Numbered from the stretch's first letter, positions 52,617-63,486 are shown. The stretch is 64,000 nucleotides of DNA from DASRAU01 sp035638075 (GCA_035638075.1 DASRAU010000039.1:19400-83399); one strand, 5' to 3'. Made by a program: numbers and translations. Notes: a model not told the origin generated them from the letters alone.

Positions 52617-52646
52617 GGGGAGGGCGACACCGCCCTCCCCTTTTTT
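52617..52646 (+). terminator. rho-independent terminator
   Basis: Ten-base arms GGGGAGGGCG and CGCCCTCCCC enclose ACAC and are followed by TTTTTT. It ends the S51 peptidase transcript. Confidence 0.92.
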
Positions 52647-52674
52647 CTGCTCTGCGGGTGTCGACGAAATCCGC

Positions 52675-52944
52675 TCAGTGGTGCTGAGTTCGGGTCGTCT
52701 CAGGCTGCAGCGCGGAGCCGTTCATCTTCTGCGTGAACGCTTCTTTACCCGCCGCCGTGGCCTTCTTCCAGGCCTCCTGGGTCGCCGAGGCAACCTGGGA
52801 CGCCTTCCGGGCCAGCTCCCCGGAGGTCTGCTTCACTTTCCTGCGGGTGTCCCGCCCGGACGACGGAGCCGTGAAGAGCGCCGCGGTCGCGCCGATGGCG
52901 GCCCCTCCGAGAATCAACAGGATGGACTTGACTGCAGCATTCAT
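52675..52944 (-). CDS. YtxH-like stress protein
   Basis: An 89-residue protein with one N-terminal helix (ILLILGGAAIGATAALFTAP) and a charged helical tail with repeats SGELARKASQVASATQEA, typical of YtxH/LEA-like stress proteins. AGGAGG precedes ATG 52944. The location is probably the inner membrane, with the tail in the cytoplasm. Confidence 0.85.
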   Translation of the reverse strand: MNAAVKSILLILGGAAIGATAALFTAPSSGRDTRRKVKQTSGELARKASQVASATQEAWKKATAAGKEAFTQKMNGSALQPETTRTQHH

Positions 52945-53006
52945 GGCAACCTCCTGATGCCCAGAATACCAAGCAAGCAGGATGCCAGACAGCGACGCTG
53001 ACGGTA

Positions 53007-55571
53007 TTACTCGGACCGCAGGGCGATGACGGGCGAGATGCTGGCGGCGCGCGCCGCGGGGATGAAACCCGCGATGCACGAGCCGATGCCGAGCGCGATC
53101 GCCGCGAGACCGAGCGCCGGCGGATCCCACGGATTCACGCCGTACAGCTCCGTCGAAATGAGGGAACCGGCGCCGATCGCCAGCGGCAGGCCGAGGATGA
53201 GGCCGAACGACACCTGGCCGAGTGCGCCGCCGATGACGTTCCGGATCACCCGCGACGGATCCGATCCGAGCGCCATGCGGATGCCGATCTCGTTGGTGCG
53301 CCGCGCCACCGAGTACGCGGTCACGGCGTAGAGGCCGATGGCGGCGAGGGTCAGCGCGACCGATCCGAACAGGGCGGCGAGCCCGGCGACCGCGCGCTCC
53401 TGGTCGAACGACAACTCAACCTGATGCCGCAGCGTCCGGATGGAGGTGACGGTCAGGTTCGGATCCAGGTCGGACAGCACCCGGTTCAGAGGCGGCTCCA
53501 GCGCGCCGGCGGACTGCCGGGTGACGAGCAGGACGCCGCCGACGTTGTGCGAGCGCAGCTCGATGCTGTCCATGAGCTCGTGGTGGTAGGTCACGCTCTG
53601 GGCCAATGGCACGTAGAACATCGGCCGGGCGGGCCGGCGCAGGCCCCAGCCGGCGAACTTGGCGTCGTGCACGACGCCGACGATGCGGAAGGTGTCGGCG
53701 TACTCCGGGATGTCGAGACCGAAGTGCTGCTCGAGCGGGTCTTCCCCCTGCTTGAAGAAGCGCTTCACGAACGCTTCGTTGACGACGGCGACGGGAGCCG
53801 TCGTCTCGTTGTCGGCGCTCGTGAACATCCGGCCGCGCGCGAGCTTCACGCCCAGGCTCTGGAGATAGCCGGCGCTGACGCGGTTCCAGGACGCCCCGGC
53901 GTCCTCGTCCATCCCGGGGGGCGGATGTCCCGACACCAGGATCAGCTCTCCCCAGTTGTCGGTGAGCGGGTTGTAGAGCGCCAGACCCGCCGACTCCACA
54001 CCCGGGAGCGCCGCGAGGCGCTCCTCGAGCTGCCGGTTGATCGCCGCCAGCTCGGGCAGATCCTTGCCCGCCGAGGGATTGTGCAGCGAGACCAGCACCC
54101 GTCCCTCGACCGGGTAGCCGAAATCCTGCCCCTTCAGCTTGTCGAGGCTCCGGGCGAGCATGGTCGCGACGGCGATCAGGACGACCGACGCGGTGGCCTG
54201 CGCGACCAGCAGGGCCTTGCGAGTGAAGGACGCGTGATCGTGCGTGGTCCGGCTCGAGGCGTGCAGCGCCTCGGTCGGGTCGGTGCGCGTGGCGAACCAC
54301 GCCGGCGCCGCCCCGAAGATCACCCCGGTGAGGAGCGACAGCCCGAACGAGAAGCCCAGCACCATGAGCGACGGCGAGGTCTCGATGGGCAGGAACGTGG
54401 CCTCGCGGAACGCCAGCACCAGGAGCAGCCGCGCCGCTCCCTCCGCCACCAGCAGCCCGAGGAATCCCCCGATGACGGCGAGGAGGATGCTCTCGGTCAA
54501 CGCCTCGCCGATGAGCTGCGCGGCCGTGGCCCCGAGCGCGCGCCGGATGGCGGTCTGGCTGCGCCGCGCCGCCGCGCGCGCCAGGAGGAGATTCGCCACG
54601 TTGGCGCAGGCGATGAGGAGCACCAGCCCGCACACGGAGAGGAGAATGTTGAGGCTCCGCCCGTACTCCTCCTTGAGGACCGCGACGCCGGCGCCGGCGG
54701 GGACGACGTTGAGCACCTGCTTCGGGAGCATCCGGATGACCTCGGGCAGCCAGTTCGCCGGATAGCCGGCGTCGTGCTCCATCCACTGGCGCAGCACGGA
54801 GGTCAGGCGCGAGGACATGCCGCCGGTGGTCGCACCCGGCTTGAGCCGCCCGATCATCCGCAGCCAGGCGGAGAACGGCGAATGCAGAAGCGACGTCTGT
54901 CCGGCGATCATCGGTTCCTGCTGCAGCGGGATCCACAGGTCCGGCGGGTCGTCCTCGAGCGTGTCACCGAAGAACCCGGCCGGCGCCACGCCGATCACCG
55001 TGAACGGCTGCCCTTCGATGGCGAAATGCCCGCCGATGACGGCGGGATCGGCCGCGTAGGTCGTCTGCCAGGCGCGATGACTGAGAACCGCGACCGGCGC
55101 CGCCCCCGCGCGGTCGTCCTCGGGGGTGATGATGCGTCCGGCCCGCGCCTGCACTCCGAGCACGGAGAAATAGCTTCCGTCGACGTACTCCGAGCGTAAC
55201 GGCCGGGCCGCCGCCTCGGCCCTCTCTCCCTCGCGCCGCACGCTCAGCCGGCCCCGCCCCGCCTGGAAAGCGGTCACCGCGTCGAACTCGGGGGCCTCCC
55301 CTTTCAGGCGCTCGAACAGGTTGAAGGAGAACATCCCCCAGCGATCCTGGGGCCCGCCTTCGACGCAGCAGTTGTCGCCTTCGCCGACCCGCCAGAGCCG
55401 CGCCGGGTCGGACACCGGCAACGACCGGAGCATCACCGCGTCCATCAGCGTGAAGATGGCCGTCGTCCCGCCGATGCCGAGCGCCAGCGTCAGGATGGCC
55501 GCCCCCGAGAACAGCGGCGCCGACCAGAACTGCCTCAACGCGTACCGGATGTTGCCCCACAGGTTGCGCAT
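53007..55571 (-). CDS. ADOP-family FtsX/MacB-type permease, copy 2
   Basis: An 854-residue permease with two MacB/FtsX units: AAILTLALGIGGTTAIFTL at the N-terminus, ACANVANLLLARAAARRSQ, LTGVIFGAAPAW, and the end NEIGIRMALGSDPSRVIRNV and IPAARAASISPVIALRSE. It lacks the charged N-terminal extension of copy 1 and has no PadR beside it. ATG 55571 fits the family N-terminus; GTG 55622 would add 17 residues. No clear ribosome site is visible for either. Confidence 0.88.
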   Translation of the reverse strand: MRNLWGNIRYALRQFWSAPLFSGAAILTLALGIGGTTAIFTLMDAVMLRSLPVSDPARLWRVGEGDNCCVEGGPQDRWGMFSFNLFERLKGEAPEFDAVTAFQAGRGRLSVRREGERAEAAARPLRSEYVDGSYFSVLGVQARAGRIITPEDDRAGAAPVAVLSHRAWQTTYAADPAVIGGHFAIEGQPFTVIGVAPAGFFGDTLEDDPPDLWIPLQQEPMIAGQTSLLHSPFSAWLRMIGRLKPGATTGGMSSRLTSVLRQWMEHDAGYPANWLPEVIRMLPKQVLNVVPAGAGVAVLKEEYGRSLNILLSVCGLVLLIACANVANLLLARAAARRSQTAIRRALGATAAQLIGEALTESILLAVIGGFLGLLVAEGAARLLLVLAFREATFLPIETSPSLMVLGFSFGLSLLTGVIFGAAPAWFATRTDPTEALHASSRTTHDHASFTRKALLVAQATASVVLIAVATMLARSLDKLKGQDFGYPVEGRVLVSLHNPSAGKDLPELAAINRQLEERLAALPGVESAGLALYNPLTDNWGELILVSGHPPPGMDEDAGASWNRVSAGYLQSLGVKLARGRMFTSADNETTAPVAVVNEAFVKRFFKQGEDPLEQHFGLDIPEYADTFRIVGVVHDAKFAGWGLRRPARPMFYVPLAQSVTYHHELMDSIELRSHNVGGVLLVTRQSAGALEPPLNRVLSDLDPNLTVTSIRTLRHQVELSFDQERAVAGLAALFGSVALTLAAIGLYAVTAYSVARRTNEIGIRMALGSDPSRVIRNVIGGALGQVSFGLILGLPLAIGAGSLISTELYGVNPWDPPALGLAAIALGIGSCIAGFIPAARAASISPVIALRSE

Positions 55572-55688
55572 GTTCGTGCTACGCGCGGCGGCCGGGACGG
55601 GTTCCCGGGCGCTTCGGGACACCCCGAAGGTCGGCCTCGGGATGCCCTAGGTTAGGATCCGCATCCCCCTGGAGGGTAGGATCGCCAC

Positions 55689-56981
<1,293 letters not shown>

Positions 56982-57028
56982 GCGTTCTCAGCTTCGGCGA
57001 CGACGACGCTTCGCCATTCTCGCGCCCT

Positions 57029-57430
57029 CTACCGACTCCCGAGCACTTCGAGGCGCACCTTCGTCGTGCCCTTGTCGAGGAACTTCAACTCCTCGGCGGC
57101 CGCCCAGGACAGGTCGATGACCCGCTTCTCGACATAGGGACCGCGATCGTTGATGCGGACCACGACCGAGCGGCCGTTGGCGAGATTGGTGACCTTGACC
57201 CGGCTTCCGAACGGCAGCGTCCGGTGCGCCGCGGTCAGCGCCTTGCGGTCATAGCGTTCGCCGCTGGCGGTGCGCTCGCCGTCGAGCGACTTCGCGTAAT
57301 ACGACGCGACCCCGGACTCCGTGGCCGGCCGATGCGCCGTCTGCGGCACGGTGGCGCAGCCGGCGAGCGCCAGCATCGTCCCAACGGCCATCGCGGCGCT
57401 GAGCCGCGCTGTCTTCCGGGCGGCGGGCAT
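57029..57430 (-). CDS. rlpA: RlpA-like septal lytic transglycosylase lipoprotein
   Basis: A 133-residue lipoprotein with lipobox LAGC and a double-psi beta-barrel: SGVASYYAKSLDGERTASGE, ALTAAHRTLPFGSRVKVTN and INDRGPYVEKRVIDLS with the catalytic-type Asp. RlpA cuts naked glycan strands at the septum. There is no C-terminal SPOR domain, so this is the short form. Start ATG 57430. Confidence 0.9.
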   Translation of the reverse strand: MPAARKTARLSAAMAVGTMLALAGCATVPQTAHRPATESGVASYYAKSLDGERTASGERYDRKALTAAHRTLPFGSRVKVTNLANGRSVVVRINDRGPYVEKRVIDLSWAAAEELKFLDKGTTKVRLEVLGSR

Positions 57431-57441
57431 CGCCAGCGATT

Positions 57442-58173
57442 CTACGCTCCGGAATGCTTCACGACCGGCTTCGTCGCGGTGACGAGGCGCGTGGGCGCCC
57501 ACGGGCCGCCCCACCACATGCGCCAGCCGAGGTTGTGACGCTCGACGTCGAGCATCCCGAGGGCCGCGAGACGCTTCACCTGCCTGTCGGTGTCCCTGAG
57601 GTCGGCGAGGGCCAGCCGCCCGCCGGGACGGAGCACGCGGACGGCCTCCTCGAGCGCCCGCCGCCGACCGTCAGCCCCCTTGATGTTGTGGATGGCGACG
57701 TTCGAGGTGATGAGGTCGAACGAGCCGGAGTCGAACGGCAGCGCCGTCATGTCCCCCGTGACGAGCAGGACCCTGTCGGCGACGTTCTCGATCCGGGCGT
57801 TCGCGCGCGTCGCATCGGCGGCATTGCCCGACTGGTCGACGCGCCTCCAGATGTCCACTCCCACCGCGCGCCCACCCGTCAGCCGGTCGGCCGCCGCCAT
57901 GAGCACCGCCCCGCGCCCGCAGCCGAGATCGAGGACCCGTTCGTTTCCCGTGAGCCGCAGCCCGTCGAGGACGTCGCGCCACACGAGGAACTTGCCGCGC
58001 CTCGACGTGTGGACCGCGATGGCGACCACCATGAGCGGGAAGAGCCCGCCGACGAATGGTCCGATCGATCGAGTGAAGACTGCGAGGACGAGATTGCCCA
58101 ACCCGACCAGGGCGATCATCGTGAATGGACCCGGAGCGTCCATCCCGTAGGAACCGCGACGCTCCGAACTCAT
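57442..58173 (-). CDS. membrane-anchored class I SAM methyltransferase
   Basis: A 243-residue protein with two N-terminal helices and a SAM-binding domain: VLDLGCGRGAVLMAAADRL, DMTALPFDSGSFDLITSN and VRVLRPGGRLALADLRD. The substrate is unknown. Its ATG overlaps the SRPBCC stop (ATGA), so the two are coupled, and the gene ends 12 bases upstream of the rlpA start. Confidence 0.88.
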   Translation of the reverse strand: MSSERRGSYGMDAPGPFTMIALVGLGNLVLAVFTRSIGPFVGGLFPLMVVAIAVHTSRRGKFLVWRDVLDGLRLTGNERVLDLGCGRGAVLMAAADRLTGGRAVGVDIWRRVDQSGNAADATRANARIENVADRVLLVTGDMTALPFDSGSFDLITSNVAIHNIKGADGRRRALEEAVRVLRPGGRLALADLRDTDRQVKRLAALGMLDVERHNLGWRMWWGGPWAPTRLVTATKPVVKHSGA

Positions 58174-58646
58174 GAGTGCGTCCCGGCCGTCCGATGCTCC
58201 GCCGAGCGCGCGGCAGCCTCGCGGGCCAGGAGCGCCAGCTCGGCGGTGTAGACGCGCCGCAGGTAGCCGGGAACGACGAGCCTTTCGATCCAGCCGCCGA
58301 CGCCGGCCTTCTCGTAAGTGGTCGTGATGGTGACGTGCGAGGACTCCCGGGACAGGCTTTCGACCAGGAAGGTGCTCACGATGCCGCTGTCGAGGGTCTC
58401 GCGCAGCTCTCTCCCGGGGTCCGGCTCCGTCACCGTGCCTTCCGCGGTCGTGGTTCGTCCGAACGCCTTCATGTCGAAGCGGATGCGCGTGCCCGCTCCA
58501 CGCCCTCCGGCCAGGACATCGAGCCTGCCGAAGTACTGCGGCGGCAGGATGCGCGGGTGTCCGTTGCGGTAGTCCGCGACGAGTTCGTAGAGCACCGCGG
58601 CCGGCGCGGCGATCGTGAGCGACTGCGTGGCGCGGATGGTCGGCAC
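58170..58646 (-). CDS. SRPBCC-family protein
   Basis: A 158-residue START-like protein with TIAAPAAVLYELVADYRN, AGTRIRFDMKAFGRTTTAEG and a C-terminal helix; it probably binds a hydrophobic ligand. Start GTG 58646. First gene of a coupled pair with the methyltransferase. Confidence 0.85.
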   Translation of the reverse strand: MPTIRATQSLTIAAPAAVLYELVADYRNGHPRILPPQYFGRLDVLAGGRGAGTRIRFDMKAFGRTTTAEGTVTEPDPGRELRETLDSGIVSTFLVESLSRESSHVTITTTYEKAGVGGWIERLVVPGYLRRVYTAELALLAREAAARSAEHRTAGTHS

Positions 58647-58766
58647 GGGGCCATCCTACTCGCTGAACGAAAAAAACTGCCGTAGGCTGTCGATCAGGAC
58701 CCGGCCAGTTCGTCGTCAGGGTGAAGGCAGGCAGAAGGCCGGGTCCGGCCTCAAAGGAGACAACCG

Positions 58767-59210
58767 ATGCGTGTCATGGTGATGGTCAAGGCAACACCGA
58801 ACTCGGAGAAGGGACTCCCCCCGAAGGAGAAGTTCGAGAAGGCCCTCGAGGCCATGGGCAAGTTCAACGACGAGCTGGCCAAGGCCGGCGTGCTGCTGGC
58901 AATGGGCGGCCTGCAGCCGAGCAGCAAGGGCAAGCGCGTCCGCTTCGCCGGACCGAAGCGGACCGTCATCGACGGTCCGTTCGCCGAGGCGAAGGAGCTC
59001 GTCGCCGGCTTCTGGCTCTGGCAGGTGAAGTCGATGGAGGAGGCGGTCGAGTGGGTTCGCCGCTGCCCCGAGCCGATGCCCGGCGAAGAATCGGACATCG
59101 AGATCCGCCCGCTGTTCGAGGTCGAAGACCTCTACGGCGACGAGCTCACCGCCGAGCAGAGCGCGCGGAAGGCCCGCCTGGAGGCGGCGATGGAGCGCCA
59201 CCAGAAGTAA
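58767..59210 (+). CDS. YciI-like (DGPF-domain) protein
   Basis: A 147-residue YciI/DGPF protein: MRVMVMVKATPNSEKG, RTVIDGPFAEAKELVAGFWL and EWVRRCPEPMPGEESDIEIR are typical. Such proteins have a ferredoxin-like fold and uncertain function, often near ECF sigma genes. An AAAGGAGA ribosome site lies before the ATG. Confidence 0.9.
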   Translation: MRVMVMVKATPNSEKGLPPKEKFEKALEAMGKFNDELAKAGVLLAMGGLQPSSKGKRVRFAGPKRTVIDGPFAEAKELVAGFWLWQVKSMEEAVEWVRRCPEPMPGEESDIEIRPLFEVEDLYGDELTAEQSARKARLEAAMERHQK

Positions 59211-59218
59211 CCGTCAGG

Positions 59219-60103
59219 TCATTCGCCGCCGGCGCGCTCCTCCTCCAGACGCTCGTCGAGGCGCTGCGACATCCGGTCCGCGTAGGAGCGGCACGCCTGT
59301 GGATTCACGAGACTGGCCAGGGCCGAGGCATCCGGGTGCGCGGTCAGCAGGATGTCGCACGGCAAAGCGGCGACGCGCGCGATGCTGCGGCGGAGCGTCG
59401 CCTCGACGCCCGGATGGCCCGGGGTCCCGCCGAAGTGGAACCCGGGCGCGGAGACAGCGGTGAGGCTGTCGGCGTAGACCAGGTCCAGGCAGCGCTCCCC
59501 TTCGCACGCGCGCCAGGTCCAAGTGGTGCCCCCGGGCGTGTGACCAGGAGTGAAGTGCGCCGTGACGGCCACCTCACCGACGCGCAGCACCTCCCCATCC
59601 CGGATGACCTGGACGCGCTTCACCTTCGGGAAGCGCGCGCTCGCGCCGAATCCGTACTGCGGATCGTCGCGCAGCGGCCCGCCGTGCTCGAGCGCCCCGG
59701 CCGCCTCGCGGCTGGCCGCCACTCTCGCGCCGCTCGCGCGCTGCAGCGCGGCGATCCCGCCGGCATGGTCGTAATGGGTGTGCGAGTTGAGGATGAGCCG
59801 GATGTCGGCGGTGTCGAAGCCCAGCTTGCGGATGCTGGCGTGGATGCGCGGCGCGGACTGCGGCAGCCCGCCATCCAGGAGGACCAGCCCGTCCCCCGTT
59901 GTAATAAGGATGGAGCTCAGCCCCGCCGTGCCGACGTAGTACGTGTTGCCGAAGATCCGGAACGGCTCCCGCGGCGCGTTCCACTCGTCGCATTGCTCGC
60001 ACGGGTGCGGCGCGTCGGGCACGAAGCCACCCTGCGGCGCGGCCCCGAGCGCCAGCGCGAGGAGCGGGAGCCACAGCCACGGCCTGGACGCGCGTCCGAT
60101 CAA
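59219..60103 (-). CDS. subclass B3-like metallo-beta-lactamase
   Basis: A 294-residue exported MBL-fold protein with signal peptide (residues 1-22). All B3 zinc ligands are readable: His108, His110, Asp112 and His113 in NSHTHYDHAGG, His188 in TPGHTPGGTTWTW, and His256 in ILLTAHPDAS. The B3-type segments LLDGGLPQSA and YADSLTAVS are also present. It could hydrolyse beta-lactams, but activity cannot be read from sequence; environmental B3 relatives often differ. Start TTG 60103 overlaps the pseudouridine synthase stop (TTGA), so it is translationally coupled to it. Confidence 0.82.
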   Translation of the reverse strand: MIGRASRPWLWLPLLALALGAAPQGGFVPDAPHPCEQCDEWNAPREPFRIFGNTYYVGTAGLSSILITTGDGLVLLDGGLPQSAPRIHASIRKLGFDTADIRLILNSHTHYDHAGGIAALQRASGARVAASREAAGALEHGGPLRDDPQYGFGASARFPKVKRVQVIRDGEVLRVGEVAVTAHFTPGHTPGGTTWTWRACEGERCLDLVYADSLTAVSAPGFHFGGTPGHPGVEATLRRSIARVAALPCDILLTAHPDASALASLVNPQACRSYADRMSQRLDERLEEERAGGE

Positions 60104-60975
60104 GAGTCGCGCAGCGCCGGCGGCGGCAGGCAGTCGATCAGAAGCGTTCCGCTGCCCCAGGGATACGGCGCCTCGAGGCGCGCCGCGTGCAGGAGGAAGC
60201 CTCCCTCGCCGGGGCGCAGCGCCCCGGGTCGCCGCCCGCCGCCCGCGGCGTAGAACGGGTCGCCCGCGAGCGGATGCCCGGCCGCGGCGAGATGGATGCG
60301 GATCTGATGCGGGCGGCCGGTGATCGGCCGGACCTCGACGAGCGAGTTGCCGTCGTCACGCCGCTGCAGAACGCGCACCTCCGTCCGCGCCGGCCGCGCC
60401 ACACCCGCGGTGTTCGACTGCAGGTCGAGGCGCGCGATCGGCTGCGTGATGTCGAACGTGTCCCGGTCCGGTCGGCCTTCGACGAGGGCGCGATAGGTCT
60501 TGGTGACCCGCCGCTGCCGGAACGACTCCGCCAGGGCCGCGGCCGCGGCTGCGCTGCGCGCGAACAGGACGACGCCCGAAGTGCCGCGATCGAGCCTGTG
60601 GACGGGCGCGGCCTCCGGATGACGCCGGCGCAGCAGCGACCAGAGCGTGTTCTCGAGATAGCCGCCGCCCGGCAGCGTCGGAAGCCCCGCCGGCTTCGCC
60701 ACCCCGAGGACATCGTCGTCGCGATACAGCAGCGCCCAGGTCAGCGGCGCCTCCGGCTCCTCCCACGGCGGCCGCCGCCAGACGATCGACTGCCCCGCCC
60801 GAATCGGGGTCTCGAGGCCAGCGACGACGCCGTCCACGAGCACCCGTCCGTCGGCGATGCGCGCGCTCCACTCTTCGCGGCTGCTGTGCCGGTGCCGGCG
60901 CGCGAGGTGATCGAGAAGTGTGCCGACGCATGAAGCGTCCGACACCACCTCTCGATAGTCGAACCCTCGGTTCAT
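60100..60975 (-). CDS. RluA-family pseudouridine synthase
   Basis: A 291-residue RNA-modifying enzyme, with an S4-like N-terminal part and the catalytic core: PVHRLDRGTSGVVLFA with Asp129, and ITGRPHQIRIHLAAAGHPL. It should isomerise uridine in rRNA or tRNA; the site is unknown. It is directly upstream of the metallo-beta-lactamase gene with a TTGA overlap. Confidence 0.9.
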   Translation of the reverse strand: MNRGFDYREVVSDASCVGTLLDHLARRHRHSSREEWSARIADGRVLVDGVVAGLETPIRAGQSIVWRRPPWEEPEAPLTWALLYRDDDVLGVAKPAGLPTLPGGGYLENTLWSLLRRRHPEAAPVHRLDRGTSGVVLFARSAAAAAALAESFRQRRVTKTYRALVEGRPDRDTFDITQPIARLDLQSNTAGVARPARTEVRVLQRRDDGNSLVEVRPITGRPHQIRIHLAAAGHPLAGDPFYAAGGGRRPGALRPGEGGFLLHAARLEAPYPWGSGTLLIDCLPPPALRDS

Positions 60976-61534
60976 GTGAGGAGCACGCGGGACCGGTGTC
61001 AGGGCGCGACGGCCGGAGCGGGTGCGGAGGTGACGGGATCCGCCGGACGGAGTGACCCGCGCCGGTCCTTCAGCGTCCCCTCCCCTTCCCCGACAAGCTC
61101 GGCATAGACCACATGAATGTCGCCGCCCGCCCCAGTCGCCGACTCGACGATGTCACCAGGCGATCGCCTGACCGTGCTCGATCGTCTTCACACTCAGCGG
61201 ATGAGGACCGTCCCGTCCGCCTGAGACCCCGGACGAGCCAGGAGCAAAGGAGTCAGGAGCGCAGCAAGACCTGTCAACCGACGAAGGCGCACGATCGACT
61301 CGAAGGCTAGCACACGGCGCCAATGACCTCGCGTCGCGGTGGCTCGCCGCCAGGACGACGCCGGTGACCAGGGCCATGACGGACTCCATGGCGATCTGTT
61401 TGATGACGATCGACTCGGGCCACGGCCCGGGGAAGACCGAGCTGACGAACATCCAGATGCTCGAGCCGTCCGCAGCGTCAAGAACCGCACGGCCGGTCGC
61501 CTGCCTTTCCGGCCGCGATGCGTTCTAATGTGGG
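60976..61534 (-). other. 559-bp region with decayed coding debris
   Basis: No intact gene is visible. The minus strand holds a DUF1761-like fragment (61333-61452) and, at about 60999-61170, an open tail without a start codon (SPGDIVESATGAGGDIHVVY, then an Ala/Pro-rich end). The second piece could be a gene remnant or chance. Confidence 0.45.
61333..61452 (-). pseudogene. DUF1761-like gene fragment
   Basis: Forty codons read PGPWPESIVIKQIAMESVMA and LVTGVVLAASHRD, nearly matching the C-terminus of the protein at 50678. The stop after the final Asp is lost and the first 95 or so codons are absent, so it is a remnant. Confidence 0.7.
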
Positions 61535-62368
61535 GTGCGCCTCTTCACCACCCGACCCTGCGCCGCCCGCACGCCGGCCTTCGCATCACCCTTGCCGGCC
61601 CTCGGCCTCCTCGGCGTTTTCCTGGCGACCGCGGCGGCCACCACCGCCGCGCGCGCCGACCCCGTCGCCGTCCGCCATGCCGAGGGCCTGATTCACGGCT
61701 TCCTGGCTCTGCGCACGCTGGACGGGACGACCCTCGGAGATGGCGACCTGGTCCAGGTCGCCGCGGGCAATCAGGTCACGCTGCGGCTGACGTTTCACTT
61801 CAAGGACGGGTCGCTGCAGGACGAGACGACCGTCTACACGCAGCGCAAACAGTTCCGGCTGGTGAGCGACCACCTGGTGCAGAAGGGGCCCGCGTTCAAG
61901 ACGCAGGTCGACGCCCTGATCGACGCGCGCAGCGGCCGCGTCCAGGTCCGCTCTCGAGAAGGAGACGACAAGGAGGAGATCCACGACGAGCGCCTCAAGC
62001 TGCCTCCCGACGTCGCCAACGGCCTGATCCTCACCCTGCTCAAGAACATTCCCCCGGACGCGCCGAAGACCACGCTGTCGATGGTCGCGATCACCCCGAA
62101 GCCGCGGCTGGTGAAGGTGGAGCTGACGCCCGCGGGCGAAGAACCCTTCGCGACCGGCGGGATGCACCGCAAGGCGATGCACTTCGTCGCGAAGGTGGAC
62201 ATCCCCGGCCTGGCGGGGGCCGTCGCGTCGCTGCTCGACAAGACGCCTCCCGACTCGCACATCTGGATCCTGGAGGGCGACGGGCCCGCCTTCGTGAAGT
62301 CGGAGTCACCCTTCTTCCCCGGCGCTCCGCTGTGGAGGATCGAGCTGGTCAGTCCGACCTGGCCCTGA
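61535..62368 (+). CDS. exported protein of unknown function
   Basis: A 277-residue exported protein; signal peptide to about residue 45 (ATAAATTAARA). The rest is beta-rich (VTLRLTFHFKDGSLQDETTV, FRLVSDHLVQKGPAFKTQVD, KTTLSMVAITPKPRLVKVEL), as in DUF3108-like proteins, but I cannot assign it. Start GTG 61535. Confidence 0.7.
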   Translation: MRLFTTRPCAARTPAFASPLPALGLLGVFLATAAATTAARADPVAVRHAEGLIHGFLALRTLDGTTLGDGDLVQVAAGNQVTLRLTFHFKDGSLQDETTVYTQRKQFRLVSDHLVQKGPAFKTQVDALIDARSGRVQVRSREGDDKEEIHDERLKLPPDVANGLILTLLKNIPPDAPKTTLSMVAITPKPRLVKVELTPAGEEPFATGGMHRKAMHFVAKVDIPGLAGAVASLLDKTPPDSHIWILEGDGPAFVKSESPFFPGAPLWRIELVSPTWP

Positions 62369-62453
62369 CCCGTTTCGAGCGCGTGGGCTGCGATTTCGGG
62401 AGCATGGAAGTGAAATCCGCTCAGCCTGGGAAACGCCCTTCGGCTGCGTCACC

Positions 62454-63305
62454 TCAGGTGTTCCGCTGCGCCGTCCCCAGCCGCTTCACCATCTCGGGGT
62501 CGCGATGGTCGAAGAAGGCGCTTTTCCCGGTGTCCAGGGCGGCGATGGCCTGCAGGTCCTCGGCGCTCAACTCAAAGTCGAAGATGGCGAAGTTCTCGGC
62601 CATCCGCTCCTTGCGCACCGACTTGGGGATCGCCACGATGCCGCGCTGCGTCAGCCAGCGGAGCACGACCTGGGCGACGCTCCTGCCGTGCCGGCCGGCG
62701 ATGGCCAGGAGCACCTCGTTGTGGAAGATGTTGTTCCGCCCTTCGGCGAACGGTCCCCAGGATTCGTGCTGGACCCTGTATTCGTCGAGGGTCTTGCGCG
62801 CCTCGACCTGCTGCTGGAAAGGATGCGTCTCGATCTGATCGACCGCCGGCACGACCTCGTTGTGCAGGACGAAGTCCACCAGGCGGTCGGGAGAGAAGTT
62901 GCTGACGCCGATGGCCTTGACCCGGCCCTGTCGGCACAGTTCCTCCATCGCGCGCCATGAGCCGTACACGTCCCCGTAGGGCTGGTGGATGAGATACAGG
63001 TCCAGGTCATCGAGGGCCAGCCGCGCGAGCGAACGGTCGAACGCCCTGAGGGTCTTTTCGTAACCCGCGTCCGCGATCCACAGCTTGGTGGTGATGAAGA
63101 GGTCGCGGCGCGCCACGCCGCACCGCTGGATCGCCCTGCCGACCGCCTCTTCGTTCTCGTAGGACGCCGCCGTGTCGATCAGGCGATACCCGACCTCGAT
63201 CGCGTCCACCACACTTCTTTCGCACTCGGCCAGGTCGGTCACCTGGAAGACACCGAACCCCAGGATCGGCATCTCCAGCCCGTTGTTGAGGGTGACCGTC
63301 TGCAT
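62454..63305 (-). CDS. aldo/keto reductase
   Basis: A 283-residue NADPH-dependent aldo/keto reductase: MPILGFGVFQ, RLIDTAASYENEEAVG with catalytic Asp and Tyr, the Lys of FITTKLW, the His of LYLIHQP, GVSNFSPDRL, and the cofactor-binding IPKSVRKERMAEN. It reduces carbonyls; the substrate is unknown. ATG 63305 starts at the family N-terminus (MQTVTLNNG); GTG 63359 would add 18 residues. Confidence 0.9.
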   Translation of the reverse strand: MQTVTLNNGLEMPILGFGVFQVTDLAECERSVVDAIEVGYRLIDTAASYENEEAVGRAIQRCGVARRDLFITTKLWIADAGYEKTLRAFDRSLARLALDDLDLYLIHQPYGDVYGSWRAMEELCRQGRVKAIGVSNFSPDRLVDFVLHNEVVPAVDQIETHPFQQQVEARKTLDEYRVQHESWGPFAEGRNNIFHNEVLLAIAGRHGRSVAQVVLRWLTQRGIVAIPKSVRKERMAENFAIFDFELSAEDLQAIAALDTGKSAFFDHRDPEMVKRLGTAQRNT

Positions 63306-63457
63306 GGGTTGGCTTCCCGGGACCACGCGTGCGCTGGTGTGGAGACTATCAGTTTTCACGCAGGAGACCCAGGACGACCAGGGACAGCCGCCGTGATTGA
63401 TTAAGTTGCATCAATCACGCGCTGAATTGACATCTTTGCTCTTCTCTCTCGCGACCA

Positions 63458-63486
63458 TTGACACCGGGAGGAGAGTCGAGTACAGT
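63458..63486 (+). promoter_or_regulatory. sigma-70-type groESL promoter
   Basis: TTGACA (63458-63463) is followed after 17 bases by TACAGT (63481-63486). The -10 abuts the CIRCE operator. Confidence 0.75.
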
